Positions 19,773-28,125 of a stretch of DNA of 64,000 nt are shown piece by piece. The notes under the pieces were generated by a model. The model worked only from the letters and a program-made list of their open reading frames with translations. It was not told the DNA's origin and ran no database searches. Location of the stretch: assembly GCF_900106065.1 (NCBI RefSeq), contig NZ_LT629796.1, positions 5,053,501 through 5,117,500 of the forward strand, read 5' to 3'. The stretch comes from Pseudomonas mandelii. Lineage in GTDB: Bacteria > Pseudomonadota > Gammaproteobacteria > Pseudomonadales > Pseudomonadaceae. Position 1 is the stretch's first letter; every line of letters starts with the position of its first letter. Position numbers and translations under genes: made by a program.

Positions 19773-21168
19773 TGAACTCCTGGCCGAGAATATTCAGACC
19801 TACCTGGAGCGCAAAGACTTCGAGGTGACGGTCTGCCATTCGGCTGAAGAGGCGTTGGATAAAATGGGTGCGTTCACCCCTGATGTGGTGCTGACCGACA
19901 ACTCGCTGCCGGGCATGAGCGGTCACGACCTGATCCAGAAGCTGCGCATCAGCGCGCCGGATCTGAAGGTGATCATGATGACCGGCTACGGCAACGTCGA
20001 AGATGCCGTGGTGGCGATGAAAGAGGGCGCTTTTCATTACGTCACCAAACCGGTGGCCTTGCCGGAGCTCAAGCTGCTGCTGGACAAGGCCCTGGCCACT
20101 GATCGAATGGAGCGCACGCTGTCGTTTTATCAGGAGCGCGAGGCGCAGAAGTCAGGCGTACAGGCATTGATCGGCGAATCGGCGCCGATGCAATACTTGA
20201 AAAACACCATTACCCAGTTGCTCGACGCCGAGCGGCGCATGGCCAACACCGACCTGCCGCCCGTGCTGGTGGAAGGCGAGACCGGTACCGGCAAGGAACT
20301 GGTGGCCCGGGCGCTGCACTTCGACGGTCCGCGCAGCAAAGGTCCGTTCATTGAATTCAACTGCGCGTCGATCCCTTCCAATCTGGTGGAGTCGGAACTG
20401 TTCGGCCACGAGAAGGGCGCCTTCACCGACGCCAAGGACCGTCGAGTTGGTCTGGTGGAAGCAGCCGATGGCGGCACGCTGTTCCTCGATGAAGTCGGTG
20501 AAATGGACCTGCTGCTGCAAGCCAAACTGCTGAAGCTGCTGGAAGACCGAACCATCCGCCGGGTCGGCTCGGTCAAGGAACGCAAGGTCGATTTGCGGGT
20601 AATCAGCGCGACCAACTGCAACCTCGAACAAATGGTGCAACAGGGCAAGTTCCGTCGTGACCTGTTCTTCCGTTTGCGCATTATTTCGATCAAGGTGCCG
20701 CGCCTGTATGCCCGCGGCGCCGATATCCTGCTGCTGGCCCGGCATTTCCTGGCGATCCACGGCAAACGCTATGGCAAATCGCACCTGCATTTCAGTGACC
20801 AGGCTGAAGAGTTGCTGCTCAGCTACAGTTGGCCGGGCAACGTGCGCGAATTGCGCAACATGCTCGAGCAAACCGTGTTGTTGGCGCAAAGCGATACGAT
20901 TGCCGCCCATCAGCTCAACGTCTGCCTGAGCCTGGTGGATGATCCGATCGTACTGCAAGAACCCCAGCACCACGAACCGCGACCGGCCTACAACGGCACC
21001 GAGTCGATGAACCTGCCGGAAGTGGAGCGCGACATGGTGCGCAAGATGCTCGACAAGACCGACTGGAACGTCACCAAGTCCGCACGCTTGCTGGGCCTGA
21101 GCCGCGACATGCTGCGTTACCGGATCGAAAAGCTCGGCCTCGCACGCCCGGACAAACGCCAGTGGTGA
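19741..21168 (+). CDS. mnxR: NtrC-family sigma-54 response regulator (MnxR-like)
   Basis: 475 residues: receiver domain with acidic pocket E9-D10-D11, phosphoacceptor Asp 53 and Lys in VTKP (about 103); AAA+ domain with Walker A GETGTGKE (about 180) and Walker B GGTLFLDE; sigma-54 loop GAFTDA, where consensus is GAFTGA; C-terminal Fis-type helix-turn-helix (LDKTDWNVTKSARLLGLSRD, about 437-460). GGGAGGGG precedes the ATG. Expected to activate the GG-N10-GC promoters at 12472-12486 and 14283-14297. Confidence 0.85.
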   Translation: MEHSILLVEDDELLAENIQTYLERKDFEVTVCHSAEEALDKMGAFTPDVVLTDNSLPGMSGHDLIQKLRISAPDLKVIMMTGYGNVEDAVVAMKEGAFHYVTKPVALPELKLLLDKALATDRMERTLSFYQEREAQKSGVQALIGESAPMQYLKNTITQLLDAERRMANTDLPPVLVEGETGTGKELVARALHFDGPRSKGPFIEFNCASIPSNLVESELFGHEKGAFTDAKDRRVGLVEAADGGTLFLDEVGEMDLLLQAKLLKLLEDRTIRRVGSVKERKVDLRVISATNCNLEQMVQQGKFRRDLFFRLRIISIKVPRLYARGADILLLARHFLAIHGKRYGKSHLHFSDQAEELLLSYSWPGNVRELRNMLEQTVLLAQSDTIAAHQLNVCLSLVDDPIVLQEPQHHEPRPAYNGTESMNLPEVERDMVRKMLDKTDWNVTKSARLLGLSRDMLRYRIEKLGLARPDKRQW

Positions 21169-21171
21169 GGT

Positions 21172-21558
21172 TTATTGCAATGTAGCCCCCTGACGGATGA
21201 GGCATTCGAGCACGCATGTGGGGTCGAGGACTTCCTGGTTGACGTAGACGCCACGTACCGGATCGTAGGAGCGGATGAATACCCGGACTGAGGCATCCGC
21301 GACGGTCGGTAATATTGAGTCGTGGAACTCATGCTGGCTGGCAATCGGGATGAAATCCTGAGGTGCGGTCGGGATGTATGACCGAGGCGGCACGGTGCTC
21401 AGGGAGGGCGGCACCGGGTGGGCGAAGGGCTGGTCGGCCCCGTAATAGTTGAACTCACTGCTGTAGTCAGTGGTGGGTGTCAGGGTATCGTCCGCCTGGG
21501 CGCCGGTGAGGGCGGTCAGGCTGAGGGCGAACAACAGCGTCAGATCAGTTTTTTTCAT
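21172..21558 (-). CDS. Small exported protein of unknown function
   Basis: 128 residues, signal peptide MKKTDLTLLFALSLTALTGAQA. The mature part is Pro- and Tyr-rich (TTDYSSEFNYYGADQPFAHPVPP) and ends with VRVFIRSYDPVRGVYVNQEVLDPTCVLECL, with two Cys four apart. It converges on mnxR with a 3-nt gap. I do not recognise the family. The ATG at 21558 is chosen because the longer frame has no signal peptide. Confidence 0.65.
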   Translation of the reverse strand: MKKTDLTLLFALSLTALTGAQADDTLTPTTDYSSEFNYYGADQPFAHPVPPSLSTVPPRSYIPTAPQDFIPIASQHEFHDSILPTVADASVRVFIRSYDPVRGVYVNQEVLDPTCVLECLIRQGATLQ

Positions 21559-21737
21559 GGCAACACCTGCGAAATCGGTTTTCCCGCACTTCCCCAAGGC
21601 CATTAACTATAGCTGCCCTACGGGCACGCGTTCGCGGCGCCCGGATTACAACATTCCAACAAACGCCCAATGGGGTTTTTCAGCACCCTGATCTAGACTC
21701 GTGCCGGTCAACAATGACCCGGATTCTGGAGTGTGCA

Positions 21738-22544
21738 ATGGAAATGCCGACCAAAAAAAATGCCATCGCCAGCAACCGCGACGCCTGGAACGACTCCGCC
21801 CGACACCACAAGGACGCGCCCGATTGGCAGGCTCTGGTGAAGGTGGTCAGTCATCGCGATTTTTGCTGCATCGATGACACACTTCGCGGTGTACTGGAGC
21901 AGGTCGGCGTCGATGGCAAGGACGTGGTGCAACTGGGCTGCAACAACGGGCGGGAAAGTCTTTCGCTGTTTGCGCTGGGGGCTCGCAGCGTGGTGGGCGT
22001 CGACCAGTCCGACGCGTTTCTCGATCAGGCGCGGGAACTGGCTGGACTCTCACCCCATGAGCCCGAATTCATCGAGGCCGACATCCATCACCTGCCGGCT
22101 GAATTGCATGACCGCTTCGACGTGGCGCTGATCACCATCGGCGTCTTGAACTGGATGCCCGACATCGGCGAATTCTTCCACCATGTCGCGCAGACCCTCA
22201 AGCCCGGCGGTGCGTTGGTGGTGTACGAAACCCACCCCTTCCTGGAAATGGTCGACCCCGAGGCCGCCGATCCCTATCGTCTGGACAGCTCGTACTTTCG
22301 CAGCGAGCCGTTCGTGCAGGACCAGCCGATCGTCTACGAAGGCAAAGTCGACCAGCACACCGCGTCGTCCTACTGGTTCGTCCACACCCTGGGCGCCATC
22401 TTCACCGGCGCCATCGAGGCGGGACTGCAGATCAGCCATTTCAAGGAGTACCCGCATTCCAACCGCGAGGAACTCTATGACCGGTATGAGCGGCAGACGG
22501 CGCAGTTGCCGTTGTGTTTTACGTGGGTGGGGGTGAAGCGCTGA
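21738..22544 (+). CDS. Class I SAM-dependent methyltransferase
   Basis: 268 residues. Motif I is VVQLGCNNGRES (about 62-73), with acidic VVGVDQSDAF and ADIHHLP next and LKPGGALVVYETHPF as post-motif. The substrate cannot be told from sequence. The ATG at 21738 with GGAG six bases before is preferred over the upstream in-frame ATG at 21714. It stands alone between the mnx cluster and the REP array. Confidence 0.85.
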   Translation: MEMPTKKNAIASNRDAWNDSARHHKDAPDWQALVKVVSHRDFCCIDDTLRGVLEQVGVDGKDVVQLGCNNGRESLSLFALGARSVVGVDQSDAFLDQARELAGLSPHEPEFIEADIHHLPAELHDRFDVALITIGVLNWMPDIGEFFHHVAQTLKPGGALVVYETHPFLEMVDPEAADPYRLDSSYFRSEPFVQDQPIVYEGKVDQHTASSYWFVHTLGAIFTGAIEAGLQISHFKEYPHSNREELYDRYERQTAQLPLCFTWVGVKR

Positions 22545-22555
22545 GACCGAGTCGC

Positions 22556-24533
22556 GCCCATCGCGAGCAGGCTCGCTCCCACATTGGATCGTCGTCGAAC
22601 ACAAAATCTGCGTGCGCTGGAGATCTACTGTAGGAGCGAGCCTGCTCGCGATAGCTCTCTGTCAGTCACATCAATACTGAATGTGCCACCGCCATCGCGA
22701 GCAGGCTCACTCCTACATTGGATCGTTGTCGAACACGAAATACGCATGCGCTGGAGATCCACTGTGGGAGCGAGCCTGCTCGCGATAGCTCTCTGTCAGT
22801 CACCTCAATGCCGAATGTGCTGCCGTCATCGCGAGCAGGCTCACTCCTGCATTGGATCGTCGTCGGACACAAAATCTTCGTGCGCTGGAGATCCACTGTG
22901 GGAGTGAGCCTGCTCGCGATAGCTCTCTATCAGTCACATCAATGCCGAATGTGCCGCCGCCATTGCGAGCAGGCTCACTCCTGCATTGGATCGTCGTCGG
23001 ACACAAAATCTGCGTGCGCTGAGGATCTACTGTGGGAGCGAGCCTGCTCGCGATAGCTCTCTGTCAGTCACATCAATACTGAATGTGCCGCCGTCATCGC
23101 GAGCAGGCTCGCTCCCACATTTGAATCCCTCCGTACACAAAGCCCGTGTGCACCGCAGATCCACTGTAGGAGCGAGCCTGCTCGCGATAGCTCTCTGTCA
23201 GTCACATCAATACTGAATGTGCCGCCGCCATCGCGAGCAGGCTCGCTCCTGCATTGGATCGTCGTCGAACACAAAATCTGCGTGCGCTGAGGATCTACTG
23301 TAGGAGCGAGCCTGCTCGCGATAGCTCTCTGTCAGTCACCTCAATACCGAATGTGCCGCCGCCATCGCGAGCAGGCTCACTCCTGCATTGGATCGTCGTC
23401 GGACACAAAATCTGCGTGCGCTGGAGATCCACTGTGAGAGCGAGCCTGCTCGCGATAGCTCTCTGTCAGTCACATCAATGCCGAATGTGCTGCCGCCATC
23501 GCGAGCAGGCTCACTCCTACATTGGATCGTCGTCGAACACAAAATCTTCGTGCGCTGGAGATCCACTGTGGGAGTGAGCCTGCTCGCGATAGCTCTCTGT
23601 CAGTCACCTCAATACCGAATGTGCCACCGCCATCGCGAGCAGGCTCACTCCTGCATTGGATCGTCGTCGGACACAAAATCTGCGTGCGCTGGAGATCCAC
23701 TGTGAGAGCGAGCCTGCTCGCGATAGCTCTCTGTCAGTCACATCAATGCCGAATGTGCCGCCGTCATCGCGAGCAGGCTCACTCCTACATTGGATCGTCG
23801 TCGAACACGAAATACGCATGCGCTGAAAATCCACTGTAGGAGCGAGCCTGCTCGCGATAGCTCTCTGTCAGTCACATCAATACCGAATGTGCCGCCGCTA
23901 TCGCGAGCAGGCTCACTCCTACATTGGATCGTCGTCGAACACAAAATCTGCATGCGCTGAAGATCCACTGTAGGAGCGAGCCTGCTCGCGATAGCTCTCT
24001 GTCAGTCACATCAATGCCGCATGTGCCGCCGCCATCGCGAGCAGGCTCGCTCCTGCATTGGATCGTCGTCGGACACAAAATCTGCGTGCGCTGGAGATCC
24101 ACTGTGGGAGCAAGCCTGCTCGCGATAGCTCTCTGTCAGTCACATCAATGCCGAATGTGCCGCCGCCATCGCGAGCAGGCTCGCTCGTGCATTGGATCGT
24201 CGTCGAACACAAAATCTGCGTGCGCTGGAGATCCACTGTGGGAGCGAGCCTGCTCGCGATAGCTATCTGTCAGTTACATCAATGCCGAATGTGCCACCGC
24301 CATCGCGAGCAGGCTCACTCCTGCATTGGATCGTCGTCGAACACAAAGTCTGCGTGCGCTAAAGATCCTTTGTAGGAGCGAGCCTGCTCGCGATAGCTCT
24401 CTGTCAGTCACATCAATACTGAATGTGCCGCCGCCATCGCGAGCAGGCTCACTCCTGCATTGGATCGTCGTCGAACACAAAATCTGCGTGCGCTGAGGAT
24501 CTACTGTGGGAGCGAGCCTGCTCGCGATGGCCG
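22556..24533. repeat. Tandem array of about fifteen 134-bp inverted REP pairs
   Basis: Units repeat at 134-bp intervals from near 22559 (22693, 22827 ... 24435). Each contains ATCGCGAGCAGGCTC, a spacer with GGATCGTCGTCGAACACAAA, an oppositely oriented GGAGCGAGCCTGCTCGCGAT, and a spacer with CTCTCTGTCAGTCACATCAA. Many short open frames on both strands arise from the repeat and are not genes. No other feature is visible in this 2-kb stretch. Confidence 0.95.
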
Positions 24534-24556
24534 CAACTCGGTCTGTCTATCGGATA

Positions 24557-25249
24557 TCAGGCGCTAGCCGCCCCTGTTACCACTGGCCGTCCCGGTTTGC
24601 GCAGCGGATCAAGCCGTGAGCCGGTGTAGCGGGTTTCGCGGTAGAAGCGCCAGAGTCCGAACAGGCCGTAGACGTGGGTAACGCGACCCTGTTCGTGGTA
24701 GCCCATGCGGATGTGCAGCTTCAGGGCAGGGATGTTGTGGGTTTCGCAGACGTCCACCACCTTGTTGCAGCCTTGGGCTGCCATTGCCGCCCAGAGGTCT
24801 ACCTGAGCATCCACCGACAGGCTGGTGCCGAAGTAGGGGCGGGCCATTTCGCCGCCGAACTCGAAGAACTCACCAGGTTTGACCGGGAACCAGCAGCCGT
24901 AATAGTGACGGTCGTGGTAGTCGCGGACGCTGCCCCAGATGAACGCAACAGCGTGGCCTTCTTCGTCCAGATACATGTGCCCGGTGTGACCCTCGGTGGC
25001 GAGTTCGGCCATGGTCCCGACGCGGTCACCAAAATGCTTGCCGAAGGCGCTGGCGTTTTCGGGGGTGATGGTCACCATGCGCAGTCCCGAATAGGGACGC
25101 AGTTTGTGCGGCGGTACCGGGCTGATCAGGTCCCGTTCCATCCATAAAAGCTCCCAATGGAAGAACACGTAGCGTTTCCACAGCGTTTTGAACGTGCGGC
25201 TCAGGCCCTTTTGTTTTATGCGTTCGCGAAGCTTTTCGATGATGCTCAT
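24557..25249 (-). CDS. GNAT-like acyltransferase, paralogue of 27350-28039
   Basis: 230 residues. After a basic N-terminal helix and the FHWELLWMERDL motif, a GNAT-like core shows TITPENASAF, GHTGHMYLDEEGHAVAFIWG and a C-terminal VDVCETHNIPALKLHIRMGYHEQGRVTHVYG, the usual N-x-x-A-x-x-L-x-x-x-x-G-Y pattern. AAGGAG precedes the ATG. It shares its full length with the gene at 27350. Last gene of the polysaccharide block; a 115-nt gap separates it from the ChbG-like gene. Role in acylating the polysaccharide is inferred. Confidence 0.75.
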   Translation of the reverse strand: MSIIEKLRERIKQKGLSRTFKTLWKRYVFFHWELLWMERDLISPVPPHKLRPYSGLRMVTITPENASAFGKHFGDRVGTMAELATEGHTGHMYLDEEGHAVAFIWGSVRDYHDRHYYGCWFPVKPGEFFEFGGEMARPYFGTSLSVDAQVDLWAAMAAQGCNKVVDVCETHNIPALKLHIRMGYHEQGRVTHVYGLFGLWRFYRETRYTGSRLDPLRKPGRPVVTGAASA

Positions 25250-25364
25250 GACGCTCTCCTTAGCCTAAGCCAGGGTGTGGGTGGAAACGCTTTTGATGGG
25301 TATAGGTCAAGCTTGAAAGTTCATATCAAAGCGCCAGCTTTGAATGTGTTGCAACGTATGTAAC

Positions 25365-26156
25365 TCATTCGAGCGCGGCTTCACCGGTCACCAAATGGCT
25401 GTTCAAAACACCATAGGAAGCCCGCGGCACACCGTGAAGACGCCGCTCTAGAACAAGGGTTAGAGACTCTTCTGGCTGCAAATAGGCATCACCGAAATCA
25501 GCGCCAAGCTGAGTCGGATGAGCCACGATTTCCAGCACACCATCGGTCGGCATGGCTTCATTGCGCAGGTCCACCGGTGTGCACACATAATCCGCGGTCA
25601 CACCCGCCAGACTTTGCAGACGATTATTCAGCAAGGTCTTGAACACGCGCTTGGGCAAGCTCAGGTTTTGCCCCAGATTGCGCGCAAGGCGCACGGGCAC
25701 CCCTTGGCTCGCGGCGAAGCGGGCGACGATCTCACCAATGGGCCAGATGTTGTGAACGTGTTGATGGGAATCGATGTGGCTGGGCCGTACACCGTTGTCC
25801 ACGCAGCGTTGCCATTGGGCGTTGAGCTCCTCCAGCACTGCGTCGCGGTCCCCCCGGCTGAGCCAGAGGCGATGGCGGGACAGGTTGAGATCGAACACCC
25901 CATGGCTGTCACAGAAGTTCCTTCGACCCAGAATCGACTGACTCAACGGACGCCCATACGTGAGGTTGAAATGCAGGCCGATCCGGTCCTTGAGCAACGG
26001 ATGCTGGGCCATGACGCACGCCGCTTCGAAGGCCGGCATATTGGCCATGGCCGTGGCGGAGCTGATCACCCCCGCCTGGAAGGCGCCCAGGATTACCGCG
26101 TTTTCGCACGGGCTGAGACCGAAATCGTCAGCGTTGACTATGACTTGGCGAGGCAT
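25365..26156 (-). CDS. ChbG/YdjC-type carbohydrate deacetylase
   Basis: 263 residues, starting almost directly at the catalytic motif VNADDFGLSPCEN (metal-binding Asp pair); HFNLTYGRPLS and DSHQHVHNIWP (metal His) follow. These are the hallmarks of the YdjC/ChbG family, which removes N-acetyl groups from sugars. Start 26156 has GGAGGG; the gene overlaps the 3' end of the upstream acyltransferase by 29 nt. In this operon it probably edits an amino sugar of the polysaccharide or its precursor. Confidence 0.85.
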   Translation of the reverse strand: MPRQVIVNADDFGLSPCENAVILGAFQAGVISSATAMANMPAFEAACVMAQHPLLKDRIGLHFNLTYGRPLSQSILGRRNFCDSHGVFDLNLSRHRLWLSRGDRDAVLEELNAQWQRCVDNGVRPSHIDSHQHVHNIWPIGEIVARFAASQGVPVRLARNLGQNLSLPKRVFKTLLNNRLQSLAGVTADYVCTPVDLRNEAMPTDGVLEIVAHPTQLGADFGDAYLQPEESLTLVLERRLHGVPRASYGVLNSHLVTGEAALE

Positions 26157-27345
26157 GGTCGCCCTCCCTGTTTGTGTCGGTTGGCTTCGTTGCTTTGACC
26201 ACTGCGGCAACGGGCGCCGGTGCAGTGGCAACGGTCGCTGCTGCCCGTTTGGCTTGCCATTTCTGCAACAAGGGTTTGAGCCGCTGCCAGAGTCTCAGGG
26301 CCAGGCCCAGCGCCAGACCGCTGGGGCGCCAGGAATAGAAACTCCAGCGCCAGTGTTCGAGTTGCCCGGTCATGCGTTCGTGCAGTTGATGGCTGGAATT
26401 TTCCAGGCTCACCCGCGAGGCATCGATCCAGCGCCAGTGCTCGTCCAGCCCCCAGCGAATCCACTCGTCGAGCAGCACCCGACCGCTGCCCAGATCGGCG
26501 TATTGCGGCAGGAACGCCAGGTTGTAATCGTACAACCGGCCTTGTTCCAGCAACCCGAGGCGGTAGCTGATGCAGCGCCCGTCCAGCTCCAGCACCACGA
26601 CCCGCACCAGCCCCTGTTCGGCGAGGGCGGTGAAGGCTCGGTCCATCCATTGTCGGTGACGTTCGTCGGCGAAAATCCCGACGCCTTCATCGCCTTTCCA
26701 ACTGACCGCTTCGACTTCACTGATGGCCTGCAACAACGGGCCCATGGTCGACGCATCGGGGGTGATCCGTCGAACCTGGGCACCACAGGCTGCGATGCGT
26801 TTGCGTGCGCGGCGCAGTTTATAGCGGGGGTCACCCGAAACTTCCTGGTGGTCCGCGTCGCTGATCACGTGCACCGGCACCCGACAGCTAAGGCGCCGTT
26901 CACCGGTCGAGCTGTGCGCCATCCACTCGGTCAGCACGCTTTCTTCGCCGACCGGTTCCGACAACTCGTTGAGTTGCAGCAGGGCGTGGGGAAGTTGTCG
27001 GCGGATCTCGATCAGTGCCTTGCGGATATTCTCCGAGTCCGTTTTTGCAAGGAGCGCGAGGCGGTCGGCGAGTGGGTAGCCAAGGTGATGCAGCACGCGA
27101 AACGGCAGCCTGGCGAAACGCTCGACGGAGGCCACTAACGGCAAACACAAGACCAGCTCATGACCCTGCCAGCCAAGCAACACATGCAAACGTTGCCCGG
27201 TGGTCAGGGCCTGTTCGGATGCACGCATCCAGGCCAGTGTGTTGAACGGTGTGTGGTCCGTCACTCGCAGACGCAACGCTTCATAAGCCGTTTCCGGGAA
27301 ATCAGCGGCGCACAACGAAGTGCGCCATTCGAATCGTGCTGCCAT
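26128..27345 (-). CDS. FemAB/GNAT-type acyltransferase (Acetyltransf_6-like)
   Basis: 405 residues. Two GNAT-like halves; the second shows RKRIAACGAQVRRI, WKGDEGVGIF, VVLELDGRCISYRLGLLEQGRLYDYNLAFLPQYADLGSGRVLLDEWIRWGLDE, characteristic of proteins that transfer acyl or aminoacyl groups onto surface polysaccharides. A basic, Ala/Pro-rich tail of about 50 residues ends it. It lies 4 nt downstream of the GNAT at 27350 and overlaps the deacetylase gene. Confidence 0.75.
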   Translation of the reverse strand: MAARFEWRTSLCAADFPETAYEALRLRVTDHTPFNTLAWMRASEQALTTGQRLHVLLGWQGHELVLCLPLVASVERFARLPFRVLHHLGYPLADRLALLAKTDSENIRKALIEIRRQLPHALLQLNELSEPVGEESVLTEWMAHSSTGERRLSCRVPVHVISDADHQEVSGDPRYKLRRARKRIAACGAQVRRITPDASTMGPLLQAISEVEAVSWKGDEGVGIFADERHRQWMDRAFTALAEQGLVRVVVLELDGRCISYRLGLLEQGRLYDYNLAFLPQYADLGSGRVLLDEWIRWGLDEHWRWIDASRVSLENSSHQLHERMTGQLEHWRWSFYSWRPSGLALGLALRLWQRLKPLLQKWQAKRAAATVATAPAPVAAVVKATKPTDTNREGDHASPSHSQR

Positions 27346-27349
27346 AGGG

Positions 27350-28039
27350 TCAGCTCACCGCTGCTGTGGCGGGTTCACGTGCCGGTTTGCGCAAGGCATC
27401 CAGGCGTGAGCCGCTGTAATGGGTTTCGCGGTAGAAGCGCCAGCGACCAAACAGCTCGTAGACGTTCATGATCCGCCCTTGTTCCTTGTAGCCGGTGCGT
27501 ATGTGCAGCTTGAGGGCAGGGACATTGTGGGACTCACAGACATCCACCACTGTGTGGCAACCCTGGTCCAGCATGGCTTTCCACAATTGCGTCTGCACGT
27601 CCATCGACAGCGCGGTGCCCCAGTACGCGCGGGTCAGCTCGCCGCCGAATTCGAAGAACTCGCCTTCTTTCACCGGAAACCAGCAGCCGTAGTAGTGCTT
27701 GTCGTGATAGTTGCGCGCCGCGCCCCAGATGAAGGCCACCGCATCACCCTTGTCGTCCAGGTGCATATGCCCGGTGTAGCCTTCACGGGCCAGTTCGGCC
27801 ATGGTCTCCACGCGGTCACCGAAGTAACGGGTGAACGCCACGGCGTTTTCCGGGGTGATGCGCACTACCTGCAGCGGCGGGTAGGGCCTGAGTTTGTAAG
27901 GCGGCACCGGAGTGACCAGATCGCGCTCCATCCACAACAGTTCCTCGTGGGAAAACACGTAGTGCTTCCAGATTTTATTGAGGGTGGCACGCCAACCCTT
28001 TTGTCTGATGTGTTGGCTGAGTTTCTGCAAAACGCTCAT
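27350..28039 (-). CDS. GNAT-like acyltransferase, paralogue of 24557-25249
   Basis: 229 residues with FSHEELLWMERDLVTPVPPYKLRPYPPL, YTGHMHLDDKGDAVAFIWGAARNYHDKHYYG and VCESHNVPALKLHIRTGYKEQGRIMNVY. It aligns without obvious gaps to the 230-residue protein at 24557. The start at 28039 follows AGGAG; a much longer frame upstream has no support. Two such copies around a FemAB-like enzyme and a deacetylase suggest that the polymer is acylated at more than one position. Confidence 0.75.
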   Translation of the reverse strand: MSVLQKLSQHIRQKGWRATLNKIWKHYVFSHEELLWMERDLVTPVPPYKLRPYPPLQVVRITPENAVAFTRYFGDRVETMAELAREGYTGHMHLDDKGDAVAFIWGAARNYHDKHYYGCWFPVKEGEFFEFGGELTRAYWGTALSMDVQTQLWKAMLDQGCHTVVDVCESHNVPALKLHIRTGYKEQGRIMNVYELFGRWRFYRETHYSGSRLDALRKPAREPATAAVS

Positions 28040-28125
28040 GTTATTGACTCCTGACGGTCTCGGCCGCGAGTGGAGTGATGCGAGGTGCGGCCAATGGCCG
28101 ATTTCGCTATTCAATACTTGGCAAT

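Noticed and set aside
22556..24533. Possible CRISPR array
   Set aside because: Both repeat and spacer parts are nearly constant, the unit is 134 bp, and the repeats are REP palindromes.
22584..24629. Series of similar 70-110 residue frames on both strands
   Set aside because: They repeat every 134 bp and are translations of the REP array.
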